From: Rhodobacterales bacterium
Lineage (GTDB): Bacteria > Pseudomonadota > Alphaproteobacteria > Rhodobacterales > Rhodobacteraceae
DNA: 38,933 bases
Assembly: GCA_025362795.1 (NCBI GenBank)
Contig: JANYFE010000084.1
Span: forward strand, 1-38,933
Direction: 5' to 3'
The translations under genes were made by a program, and so were the position numbers. Of the stretch, positions 31,018 through 38,933 are shown piece by piece (position 1 is the stretch's first letter; the number at the start of each line of letters is the position of its first letter). The notes beneath the pieces are model-generated. The model made no database searches and was not told the DNA's origin. It saw only the letters and a program-made list of their open reading frames with translations.

Positions 31018-32901
31018 ATGGCGCTGCTTTCGCTGCATCCGCTGGTACAGAGTCGCACAGCCACCTGGGTTGTGCCTGCACTTTCCCCTGCGACCATTGA
31101 CCCCGATCAGGCTCTGGCAATGGCGCTCTTGCGCGATGGCGCGGTGGCCCCGCATCTGATGTTGCGGGCGCTGGCGCAGAATGGCGACCGGCGTGGCGGG
31201 TTAGTGGAACTGCTTTTGGCGCGTGGCCTGATCGCCGAACCCCGCCTTTACGCCGCCCTCACCCGGCTTAGCGGCATCGGTCTTGCCGATCCGGCGACCC
31301 TGCGGGCTGATCCAAGACTGATTGACCGGCTCGGCGCTGCGTACTGCCTGATGCATCATATCCTGCCCAGTCAGCGCCGGGGTGCGGCGACTGTGGTCGT
31401 CACGGCCACCCCAGAGGCATTCCAGTTGCACCGCGCCCGCCTGACAGCGGCCTTCGGCACCGTGGTCCCTGCCCTTGCCCCACCCTCCCGCATCGAACAG
31501 GCGATCCGCACAGCCCGCGGTGCCGCCCTGGCGCGGACTGCCGAAACCCTTGTTCCCCTGGCAGAAAGCTGCCGCAGCTACCGCGCCGCAAACCCGGTCT
31601 TGCTGGCAGTGCTGGCCGGGTTGGCGCTGCTCGCCTTAACCGCCGTGCGCCCGCTTTTGGCGGGGCTGACCCTGTGGGCGCTGGCCACGCTGGTGCTGAC
31701 AATGGCGATGAAATTCGCGGCACTTGTCGCCACCCTGCGCAAACCCGTGCCCGCCCCGCCCAACCCCGCCGTCATCGCGCGCCTGCCTGTGGTGTCCGTC
31801 ATGGTGGCGCTTTACCGCGAAAGCGACATCGCCGCACGCCTCATCCGCCGCCTGAACCGCCTCGACTATCCGCGCGACCTTCTGGACATCGTTCTGGTGG
31901 TCGAAGAGGGCGATCAGATGACCCGCCTCGCTTTGTCCCGTGCCGAACTGCCGCCGTGGATGCGTGTCGCGGTGGCCCCGGCGGGCCGCATCAAGACCAA
32001 ACCGCGCGCCCTGAATTTCGGCCTGACCCAGTGCCGGGGCAGTCTGATCGGCGTCTATGATGCCGAAGACGCGCCTGAACCCGACCAGATCCGCAAAGTG
32101 GTCGACCGGTTCCACCAGCGCGGGTCCGATGTGGCCTGTCTGCAAGGCGTTCTCGACTTCTACAATCCCCGCACCAACTGGCTCGCCCGCTGCTTTACCG
32201 TGGAATATGCCGGTTGGTTCCGTGTCATCCTGCCCGGCCTGCAACGGCTTGGGCTGCCCCTGCCGCTCGGCGGCACAACCCTGTTTTTCCGCCGCGAAGC
32301 CCTTGAAAAACTTGGCGGCTGGGACGCCCATAATGTGACCGAGGATGCCGATCTGGGCATGCGCCTTGTGCGTCACGGATACCGGACAGAGGTCATCGCC
32401 ACCACCACATATGAAGAGGCGAACTGCCGCGCGCTGCCTTGGGTCAAGCAGCGGTCGCGCTGGATCAAGGGCTATATGATGACCTGGGCCACCCACATGC
32501 GCGCCCCCGCGCAGCTGTGGCGCGACCTTGGCCCTCGCGGTTTTCTGGGCTTTCAGGCGATCTTTCTGGGATCTCTGTCGCAGGCCCTACTGCTGCCGCT
32601 GCTTTGGTCATTCTGGCTTTTGACCCTTGGCCTTGGCCACCCGCTGCACAGCCCTCTCGGCCCCGGCCTCACCGCGGTCATGACCACGCTGTTTGTCACC
32701 TGCGAGGCGCTGAACATCACCATCGGCGTCGTCGGCCTGCACCGGTCCGGCCAAAAGCTCAGCCCGCTCTGGGTGCCCACGCTCACCCTGTATTTCCCCC
32801 TGCAAGCGCTCGCCGCCTACAAAGCCTTGTGGGAAATGCTGCGCCGCCCGTTCTACTGGGACAAAACCAGCCACGGCGCGTTTTCGTCCGGCCAAAACTG
32901 A
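31018..32901 (+). CDS. Membrane family-2 glycosyltransferase with MshEN-like N-terminus
   Basis: This is a 627-residue inner-membrane protein. Residues ~25-155 resemble the MshEN / type II secretion E N-terminal fold, a region that in other proteins senses cyclic di-GMP. Two helices follow (~190-235), then a cytoplasmic GT2 domain with VVSVMVALYRE, the VYDAEDAPEP metal motif (DxD-like, ~345), GGTTLFFRR, the TEDADLGMRL acidic motif and QRSRWIKGYMMTW (QxxRW). These are typical of processive cellulose-synthase-like enzymes. C-terminal helices (~515-610) complete the channel. The layout recalls XagB-type adhesin polysaccharide synthases. The CtrA-like array just upstream suggests cell-cycle or motility-linked control. 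Product and sugar are not known. Confidence 0.85.
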   Translation: MALLSLHPLVQSRTATWVVPALSPATIDPDQALAMALLRDGAVAPHLMLRALAQNGDRRGGLVELLLARGLIAEPRLYAALTRLSGIGLADPATLRADPRLIDRLGAAYCLMHHILPSQRRGAATVVVTATPEAFQLHRARLTAAFGTVVPALAPPSRIEQAIRTARGAALARTAETLVPLAESCRSYRAANPVLLAVLAGLALLALTAVRPLLAGLTLWALATLVLTMAMKFAALVATLRKPVPAPPNPAVIARLPVVSVMVALYRESDIAARLIRRLNRLDYPRDLLDIVLVVEEGDQMTRLALSRAELPPWMRVAVAPAGRIKTKPRALNFGLTQCRGSLIGVYDAEDAPEPDQIRKVVDRFHQRGSDVACLQGVLDFYNPRTNWLARCFTVEYAGWFRVILPGLQRLGLPLPLGGTTLFFRREALEKLGGWDAHNVTEDADLGMRLVRHGYRTEVIATTTYEEANCRALPWVKQRSRWIKGYMMTWATHMRAPAQLWRDLGPRGFLGFQAIFLGSLSQALLLPLLWSFWLLTLGLGHPLHSPLGPGLTAVMTTLFVTCEALNITIGVVGLHRSGQKLSPLWVPTLTLYFPLQALAAYKALWEMLRRPFYWDKTSHGAFSSGQN

Positions 32902-32986
32902 TGGTCCTACCCAACCAATCCGACCAGCTTTTCACCCGGCAAATGGGCCAAATCATCCCCGGCCCAGCGCGCCCGGCCCGCGCGCC

Positions 32987-33622
32987 TCACCGGACCCGTA
33001 ACTCCCCGGCTTCAACCCTGAGCCGCGTTTCATAAGCCTGCGAGATATGCTCCCGCAGCGCCGCATAGGCCGCGTCCCCATCCCGTGCCGCAATCGCACC
33101 GACAATTGCCGCATGCTCCGCCAGCGCGGTTGCATCCCGGCCCTCCGCCGCGAAAGAAGTCGTGGCCATCAGCGCCATCGACCGATGCACCAGGTCCAGT
33201 TGCTGCACCAGAAACCGGTTGTGCGACGCCAGATGGATCTGCTTATGAAACCGCTTGTTTGCCCGGCTCAACGCCCGTGGATCACCGCCCAGCAAGGCCC
33301 GGTCCTCCAATACCATCGACTGCAGCACCCGGACCTCTTCATCGGTCGCGTGACGCGCCGCCAGCCGCGCCGCCAACCCCTCCAGTTCCGTCCGCACCGC
33401 GTACAATTCGCACAACTGGTTGTGATCCAGCGAGGCGACGATCAGGCTGCGGCCGTCCCGCGTCAGCATGGCTTGCGTTTCCAGCCGCTGCAGCGCCTCG
33501 CGCACCGGCGTCCGTGACACGCCGAACCGTTCGGCCAGTTCCGCTTCCACCAACCGGTCGCCGGGCTTGAACATCCCGGCCTCAATCGCCGCCAGGATCA
33601 GCGTATAGGCGTCTTTTGGCAT
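32987..33622 (-). CDS. GntR-family regulator with FCD domain
   Basis: This is a 211-residue transcription factor. The N-terminal winged helix has LAERFGVSRTPVREALQRLE (recognition helix, ~30-49). The FCD ligand-binding domain (~75-195) contains the ELYAVRTELEGLAARLAA start and three His or acidic residues (FHKQIHLASHN, and a later AALREHISQAYE) usually binding a metal and an organic acid. Such regulators commonly repress sugar-acid or amino-acid catabolic genes beside them. Here neither neighbour is an obvious target, so the regulon is unclear. It is divergent from the HAD nucleotidase with about 90 bp between, and convergent with the glycosyltransferase. Confidence 0.9.
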   Translation of the reverse strand: MPKDAYTLILAAIEAGMFKPGDRLVEAELAERFGVSRTPVREALQRLETQAMLTRDGRSLIVASLDHNQLCELYAVRTELEGLAARLAARHATDEEVRVLQSMVLEDRALLGGDPRALSRANKRFHKQIHLASHNRFLVQQLDLVHRSMALMATTSFAAEGRDATALAEHAAIVGAIAARDGDAAYAALREHISQAYETRLRVEAGELRVR

Positions 33623-33714
33623 CCATCCCCCCGTTTTGCCCGCAGTCTACCCGCCGAAATGCCCTGCAACAACCCGCCGTTGCCGCGCCCCGCCGAACCC
33701 GCTACCCTGCGGCC

Positions 33715-34356
33715 ATGAATGCCGATTTCAGCCATGTCACCACCTGGGTCTTTGACCTCGACAATACTCTTTACCCGCCGCGCTACCGCCTGTTCGACCA
33801 GATCGAGGTAAAGATGACCGCCTGGGTGATGGACGCGCTCAAGGTCGGCAAGACAGAGGCCAACCGCCTGCGCCAGCATTACTGGGACACTTACGGCACC
33901 ACCCTCGCGGGTCTGATGCGCGAACATGGCGTCGATCCCGCGCCCTACCTGACCGACGTGCATGACATTGACTTTACCATCCTGCCGCCCGACCCAGCCC
34001 TTGCCCGGGCCATCTCCAACTTGCCGGGCCGGCGCATCATCTATACCAATGCCTGCGCCCCCTATGCCGAAAAAGTTCTCGCCGCCCGTGGCCTGACCGG
34101 CCTGTTCGACGCGATCTACGGCGTTGAACACGCAGGCTTTCTGCCCAAACCCGAACGCGCCGCCTTTGAGGCGGTCTTTGCCGCCGACAACCTGAATCCC
34201 GCGACAGCCGCCATGTTCGAGGATGACCCCCGCAACCTGCGCGCACCACATGAGATGGGGATGCGCACCATTCATGTCGCCGACAAGCCCACGCCCGCGC
34301 TGCACATCCACCACCACACCGCCGACCTCGCCCGCTTTCTGACCAGGATCACCTGA
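33715..34356 (+). CDS. HAD-family pyrimidine 5'-nucleotidase
   Basis: This is a 213-residue haloacid dehalogenase-type phosphatase. Motif I is WVFDLDNTLYP (Asp14 nucleophile and Asp16), motif II is in IIYTNAC, motif III Lys in GFLPKPERAAFE, and motif IV MFEDDPRNLRAPHEMGM. The pattern matches the Sdt1-like pyrimidine 5'-nucleotidase subgroup, which dephosphorylates UMP/CMP and analogues. The ATG at 33715 is chosen from an upstream-open frame because the conserved domain begins nine residues later. It is separated from the UbiH-like gene by 48 bp and could be co-transcribed with it, although the functions are not obviously linked. Confidence 0.88.
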   Translation: MNADFSHVTTWVFDLDNTLYPPRYRLFDQIEVKMTAWVMDALKVGKTEANRLRQHYWDTYGTTLAGLMREHGVDPAPYLTDVHDIDFTILPPDPALARAISNLPGRRIIYTNACAPYAEKVLAARGLTGLFDAIYGVEHAGFLPKPERAAFEAVFAADNLNPATAAMFEDDPRNLRAPHEMGMRTIHVADKPTPALHIHHHTADLARFLTRIT

Positions 34357-34404
34357 GACACCATGCCGCCTCGCCTTCCCGCACCCCGGCGCTAGATTGC
34401 GTTC

Positions 34405-35595
34405 ATGAACCGGCAATCAACCGATATCCTGATCTCGGGCGGCGGCGTCGCGGGCCTGACCGCCGCAGCCGCCTTCGGCACCGCCGGCTTTAAGGTGATC
34501 TGCGTCGATCCCGCCCCGCCCATCACGGATGCCAAAACGGATGGCGCCGACCTGCGGACTACCGCGTTTCTGCAACCTGCCGTCACCGTATTGCAAGCCG
34601 CCGGTCTGTGGGACCGCCTCGCCCCCCACGCGGCCGCCCTGCAAGTCATGCGCATCATCGACGCGGGCGGCGCGGCAAACGAAGCCCGCCATATCAAAGA
34701 CTTCGACGCCGCCGAAATCTCGGATCAGCCCTTTGGCTGGAACCTGCCCAACTGGCTCTTGCGCCGCGAGATCCTTGCCCGGCTGGCCGAACTGCCCAAC
34801 GTCAGCTTCCGCCCGGGCATTGCCACCACCGCGCTTTTGACCCGCACCTCAGAGGCCCGCGTGACCCTGTCCGAAGGCACTACGGTCACCGCCCGGCTTC
34901 TTATCGCCGCCGATGGCCGCAACTCCACGATCCGCACGGCGCTGAACATCCCGGTGAAAACCCTGCGCTATGGCCAGAAAGCCCTCAGCTTCGCCGTCAC
35001 TCATCCGGTGCCGCACCAGAACATTTCGACCGAAATCCACCGCTCCGGCGGCCCGTTCACGCTGGTCCCGCTGCCGGACCGCAACGGCGCACCCTGCTCG
35101 GCGGTCGTCTGGATGGAAACCGGCCCCGAGATCCAGCGCCTCGCCGCCCTGCCAGCCCCCGACTTCGAGGCCGCGATCAACGCCCGGTCTTGCCACATCC
35201 TCGGCCCGCTGACCTTGGCGACCAAACTGACCCAATGGCCGATCATCACCCAGATCGCCGCCCGCATGTCCGGTGAGCGCGTGGCGCTGATGGCCGAGGC
35301 GGCCCATGTCCTGCCGCCCATCGGCGCTCAGGGCCTGAACACCAGCCTCGCCGACCTTGCCTGCCTCATGGACCTCGCGCAAGACGACCTCGGCAGCGCC
35401 AAGATGCTGGACAGATACCACCGCCGCCGCCACGCGGATGTGCAAGCCCGCGTCCTCGGCATAGACGCCCTGAACCGCGCCGCCATGCTGGGAATGCCAC
35501 CCCTGCGCGACATCCGCGCCGCCGCCCTCACCTCGCTTTACGCGCTGAAACCAATCCGTCAGGGCCTGATGAAAGCCGGGCTCGGCATGCGGTGA
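34405..35595 (+). CDS. UbiH/UbiF/COQ6-family FAD monooxygenase
   Basis: This is a 396-residue flavin hydroxylase of the ubiquinone-biosynthesis group. The FAD-binding DILISGGGVAGLTAAAAF (GxGxxG form, residues ~7-24) is at the N-terminus, the middle has LLIAADGRNSTIR (DG motif), and the C-terminal motif is VALMAEAAHVLPPIGAQGLNTSLAD. The last part is the family signature, in which GDAAH usually reads; here it is EAAH, with the usual Asp replaced by Ala. Ring hydroxylation of the quinone precursor is the likely reaction. Assignment to UbiH, UbiF or UbiI/L activity cannot be made from sequence. The ATG at 34405 is a natural start. Confidence 0.87.
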   Translation: MNRQSTDILISGGGVAGLTAAAAFGTAGFKVICVDPAPPITDAKTDGADLRTTAFLQPAVTVLQAAGLWDRLAPHAAALQVMRIIDAGGAANEARHIKDFDAAEISDQPFGWNLPNWLLRREILARLAELPNVSFRPGIATTALLTRTSEARVTLSEGTTVTARLLIAADGRNSTIRTALNIPVKTLRYGQKALSFAVTHPVPHQNISTEIHRSGGPFTLVPLPDRNGAPCSAVVWMETGPEIQRLAALPAPDFEAAINARSCHILGPLTLATKLTQWPIITQIAARMSGERVALMAEAAHVLPPIGAQGLNTSLADLACLMDLAQDDLGSAKMLDRYHRRRHADVQARVLGIDALNRAAMLGMPPLRDIRAAALTSLYALKPIRQGLMKAGLGMR

Positions 35596-35623
35596 TGGTG
35601 TGTGATCTCACACACCTTTGCCC

Positions 35624-36748
35624 TCACAAAACCGCCTCCACTGCCCGCCGCAACCTTGCCACTGTTGCCGGAACGTTGCCCAGCTTGTCCAGGCCGAACA
35701 ACCCCAACCGGAACGTCCGGAACTCCGCGCCCTCCCCCACCTGCAACGGCACCCCGGCGGCAATCTGCAACCCCTGTGCACGGAACTTCGACCCGTTCTG
35801 CACCTCCGTGTCGTCCGTATAGCTGACCACAACGCCCGGTGCGGCAAAGCCATCGGCGGCGACGGACATCACCCCGCGCTCTGCCAGCATCCCCCGCACC
35901 GCACCACCCAATTCCCATTGCGCCGCCTTGGCCTCGGCAAAGCCCATCGCCCGCGTCTCCGCCATCGCGTCCCGCATCCCCACGATCGCATCCGTTGGCA
36001 TCGTGGCATGGTACGCATGCCCGCCGCCCTCATACGCCGCCATGATCGCCCGCCACTTCTTCAGATCCAGCGCAAAACTGTTGGAGGCCGTCTCCGCCAA
36101 CCGCGCCTCCGCCCGCGCCGACATCACGACGATCCCGGCAGACGGCGATGCCGACCACCCCTTCTGCGGCGCCGAAATCAGCACATCCACCCCGGTCGCC
36201 TGCATATCCACCCAGACACAGCCCGACGCGATGCAATCCAGCACCATCAGCGCACCAACCTCATGCGCCGCCGCCGCCATCGCGGTAACATACGCGTCTG
36301 GCAGAATGATCCCAGACGATGTCTCCACATGCGGCGCGAACACCGCATCGGGGCGAACCTCCCTGATTTTCGCACAAACCTCCTCGATCGGCGGCGGCGC
36401 ATAAGGAGCCCGCACCCCGTTCCCGGTCTGCCGTGCCATCACCACCGTGGTGCCCGCCGCAAACCCGCCCGCCTCGAAAATCTGGCTCCAGCGGTAGGAA
36501 AACCAGCCGTTACGCACGATCAGAACCTGGCCCCGCCCGAACTGTCGCGCCACGGCCTCCATCGCATAGGTGCCGCCGCCTGGCACCAATGCCACGGCCA
36601 CCCCGTTGTAAACCTCGCGCAGCATTCCGGACACGTCCCGCATCACCCCCTGAAACCGCGCCGACATGTGGTTCAGCGACCGGTCGGTGAACACGACCGA
36701 AAATTCTTCCAACCCATCCGGGTCAACGTCACCATGCGGCAATTTCAT
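35624..36748 (-). CDS. Class V aminotransferase (alanine/serine-glyoxylate type)
   Basis: This is a 374-residue pyridoxal-phosphate enzyme. The N-terminal FTDRSLNHMS and ALVPGGGTYAMEAVARQF (phosphate-binding region), the PHVETSSGIILPDAYV segment, the Asp in LDCIASGCVWVDMQATG, and the Schiff-base Lys in ISAPQKGWSASP are typical of the class V, SPT/AGXT branch. Substrates are probably small amino acids and glyoxylate or pyruvate. The start at 36748 is favoured because GGGAG is six bases upstream; an ATG seven codons earlier is less well placed. It lies 57 bp downstream of two overlapping Lrp/AsnC genes on the same strand, which may control it. Confidence 0.85.
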   Translation of the reverse strand: MKLPHGDVDPDGLEEFSVVFTDRSLNHMSARFQGVMRDVSGMLREVYNGVAVALVPGGGTYAMEAVARQFGRGQVLIVRNGWFSYRWSQIFEAGGFAAGTTVVMARQTGNGVRAPYAPPPIEEVCAKIREVRPDAVFAPHVETSSGIILPDAYVTAMAAAAHEVGALMVLDCIASGCVWVDMQATGVDVLISAPQKGWSASPSAGIVVMSARAEARLAETASNSFALDLKKWRAIMAAYEGGGHAYHATMPTDAIVGMRDAMAETRAMGFAEAKAAQWELGGAVRGMLAERGVMSVAADGFAAPGVVVSYTDDTEVQNGSKFRAQGLQIAAGVPLQVGEGAEFRTFRLGLFGLDKLGNVPATVARLRRAVEAVL

Positions 36749-36805
36749 CAGACTCTCCCTGTTTGGCATACCCTACCCCATTCACATTGGCTCAAATACT
36801 CATTT

Positions 36806-37264
36806 CTACCCGATCGGCCCCATGCGCCGCTCCTCGGTCAGCAGCACATTCGCTTCAACCTGCCCGACCCCCGGTAAGGTCATGATCCGCCGCCGCAAAA
36901 CCCGTTCGAAATCGGCAATATCCCGCGCCACCACCCGCAGGCGATAGTCGAACAACCCCAGCACATGCTGCACCACCTGCACCTCCGGAATAGCCATCAC
37001 CGCCCGCTCGAAATCCTCCAGACTGACGCGGCCCTTGGTGGCCAGCTTGACCCCCAGAAACACCGTCACCCCGAACCCCAGCGCCGCCCGGTCGACATCC
37101 ACCCGACGGCCCGCCAGCACGCCTGCCTCCTCCAAACGCCGTACCCGCCGCCACGCGCCGGGCTGCGACAGCCCCAGTCGCCGCCCCAATTCCCCCGCCG
37201 ACAGACTGCCGTCCAACGACAGCGCCCGCAGGATCGCCCGGTCCAGATCATCCAGGTCGATCAC
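36806..37264 (-). CDS. Lrp/AsnC-family regulator (second of a pair)
   Basis: This is a 152-residue regulator. The helix-turn-helix is in ELGRRLGLSQPGAWRRVRRL (~25-44), preceded by DDLDRAILRALS. The C-terminal RAM ligand domain has VQVVQHVLGLFDYRLRVVA and the LPGVGQVEANVLL end. It starts with GTG at 37264, overlapping the stop of the upstream Lrp gene by four bases (GTGA), so the two are translationally coupled and probably act together or as hetero-oligomers. A class V aminotransferase gene follows. Such regulators respond to amino acids; the ligand is not known. Confidence 0.9.
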   Translation of the reverse strand: MIDLDDLDRAILRALSLDGSLSAGELGRRLGLSQPGAWRRVRRLEEAGVLAGRRVDVDRAALGFGVTVFLGVKLATKGRVSLEDFERAVMAIPEVQVVQHVLGLFDYRLRVVARDIADFERVLRRRIMTLPGVGQVEANVLLTEERRMGPIG

Positions 37265-37719
37265 AGCGGCAACCCCTCGCCATCCTTGATCGTCGCGATC
37301 AGCATCAGCGCCTCGACCTCGGCAATATGCGGTAGCGCCAGAATACGCCGCCGGTAGACCTCCTGATACTGCGCCATATCCCGCGCGATCACGTTCAGCC
37401 GCACATCGACCCGCCCGAGGAATGTCTCGATCCCCACCACCTCGGGCACCTCCCGCGCCGCCGCAATGAATTCGTCAAACGCCCGCGGATTGGTCTTGTC
37501 CAGCGTGAAGCGCAGCGACACCTCCACCGCATAGCCCAACTTGCGCCAATCAATCACCGCCTGCATCCGGCCCACGACGCCGCCCTCGGTCAGCCGTTCC
37601 AGCCGCCGCCACAAGGTCGCCTGCGTGACGCCAGCCCTCTCCGCCAGTTCCGCCCGCGCCAGCCCTGGATCCGCAAGATAATGTCGCAGGATCCGGCGGT
37701 CCGCATCGTCAAATTGCAC
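37261..37719 (-). CDS. Lrp/AsnC-family regulator (first of a pair)
   Basis: This is a 152-residue Lrp-type regulator. Its DNA-binding part has DDADRRILRHYLADP and ELAERAGVTQATLWRRLERL (~24-43). The RAM domain includes VEVSLRFTLD, VVGIETFLGRVDVRLNVIA and LPHIAEVEALMLI. It is only moderately similar to the following paralogue (36806-37264), with which it overlaps by four bases, so the duplication is old. It is divergent from ilvC, with 123 bp of AT-rich DNA between the starts where both regulators could bind. Control of ilvC or of the downstream aminotransferase by a branched-chain or related amino acid is plausible but inferred. Confidence 0.9.
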   Translation of the reverse strand: MQFDDADRRILRHYLADPGLARAELAERAGVTQATLWRRLERLTEGGVVGRMQAVIDWRKLGYAVEVSLRFTLDKTNPRAFDEFIAAAREVPEVVGIETFLGRVDVRLNVIARDMAQYQEVYRRRILALPHIAEVEALMLIATIKDGEGLPL

Positions 37720-38865
<1,146 letters not shown>

Positions 38866-38869
38866 CATT

Positions 38870-38886
38870 GGTGGGTTGCACCCACC
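38870..38886 (+). terminator. Short hairpin after ilvC
   Basis: GGTGGGT-TGC-ACCCACC lies directly after the ilvC stop. It has a seven-pair stem with a three-base loop and no T tract, followed by CTAC. It resembles the short dispersed GGTGGGT...ACCCACC element often seen in intergenic DNA of this group, so its role as a terminator is uncertain. Confidence 0.4.
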
Positions 38887-38900
38887 CTACCTCAATCGAA

Positions 38901-38928
38901 AGGCCGGGGCGCGATCCCCGGCCTGTTG
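38901..38928 (+). terminator. Rho-independent-type terminator of ilvC
   Basis: AGGCCGGGG-CGCGAT-CCCCGGCCT is a nine-pair GC-rich stem followed by GTTG. It is 35 bp after the ilvC stop. The T tract is short. Confidence 0.75.
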
Positions 38929-38933
38929 CGTAG

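Noticed and set aside
36806-37719. Lrp pair as siroheme decarboxylases (AhbA/AhbB or NirDLGH type)
   Set aside because: Both have standard Lrp helix-turn-helix and RAM motifs (DYRLRVVA-type strand, LPGV-type end) and stand beside ilvC and an aminotransferase, not haem d1 genes.

Overview
The window looks like chromosomal DNA of an alphaproteobacterium of the Rhodobacteraceae/Paracoccaceae (Roseobacter-Rhodobacter) type. The evidence is high GC content with GC-rich third codon positions, the run lipoprotein-dac-tmk-holB-tatD-MBL, a cytochrome c2 next to an aa3-type oxidase subunit I, a polyamine ABC operon ending in an agmatinase-like gene, a CtrA-type TTAA-N7-TTAA array, and an FNR/FnrL-type box. 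The assignment rests on recognised families and gene order, not on a database search.

Layout. 1-1048: tRNA-Phe(GAA) followed by decayed DNA. This holds an N-terminal scrap of a phage-associated DUF5131 (Gp37/Gp68) gene abutting the 3' end of what looks like bchO (an alpha/beta hydrolase of bacteriochlorophyll clusters), then a perfect orphan FNR box. 1049-3101: divergent hemC and hemE (tetrapyrrole synthesis). 3235-7931: a two-gene nuclease/ATPase pair of the SbcD/SbcC-like YhaO-YhaN type. 8089-8178: tRNA-Ser(TGA). 8396-14787: one co-directional housekeeping run (SPOR lipoprotein, D,D-carboxypeptidase, thymidylate kinase, Pol III delta', TatD nuclease, PhnP-like MBL hydrolase, AEC transporter) with start/stop overlaps. 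14815-20302, minus strand: potA-potD-potB-potC-speB-like, an uptake operon for polyamine or guanidino compounds coupled to a ureohydrolase.

20604-25914: DoxX-like membrane protein, tRNA-Leu(GAG), lipB, a secreted RTX protein whose 3' end carries a 17-bp tandem duplication, cytochrome c2 and ctaD with a clear terminator. 25992-27970: a small Cys/His protein, then a MerR-type regulator divergent from a two-gene membrane cassette (a Cys-rich MerT/MerF-like protein plus a YnfA/UPF0060 transporter). A textbook 19-bp-spacer MerR operator lies between them. A GNAT acetyltransferase follows. 28092-29589: a broken DUF1801 gene, DUF2244 and a convergent YqeY-like gene.

29759-38933: carA; a membrane glycosyltransferase with an MshEN-like N-terminus, preceded by three TTAA half-sites at exact 7-nt spacing (CtrA-like); a GntR/FCD regulator; a HAD pyrimidine nucleotidase; a UbiH/COQ6-type flavin hydroxylase; a class V aminotransferase downstream of two overlapping Lrp/AsnC genes; and divergent ilvC with a terminator at the window end.

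Most of the window is ordinary conserved chromosome. The features most worth a second look are the bchO/DUF5131 scar with its FNR box, the MerR-YnfA cassette and the CtrA-like array. I did not find a clear case of a wholly undescribed system.
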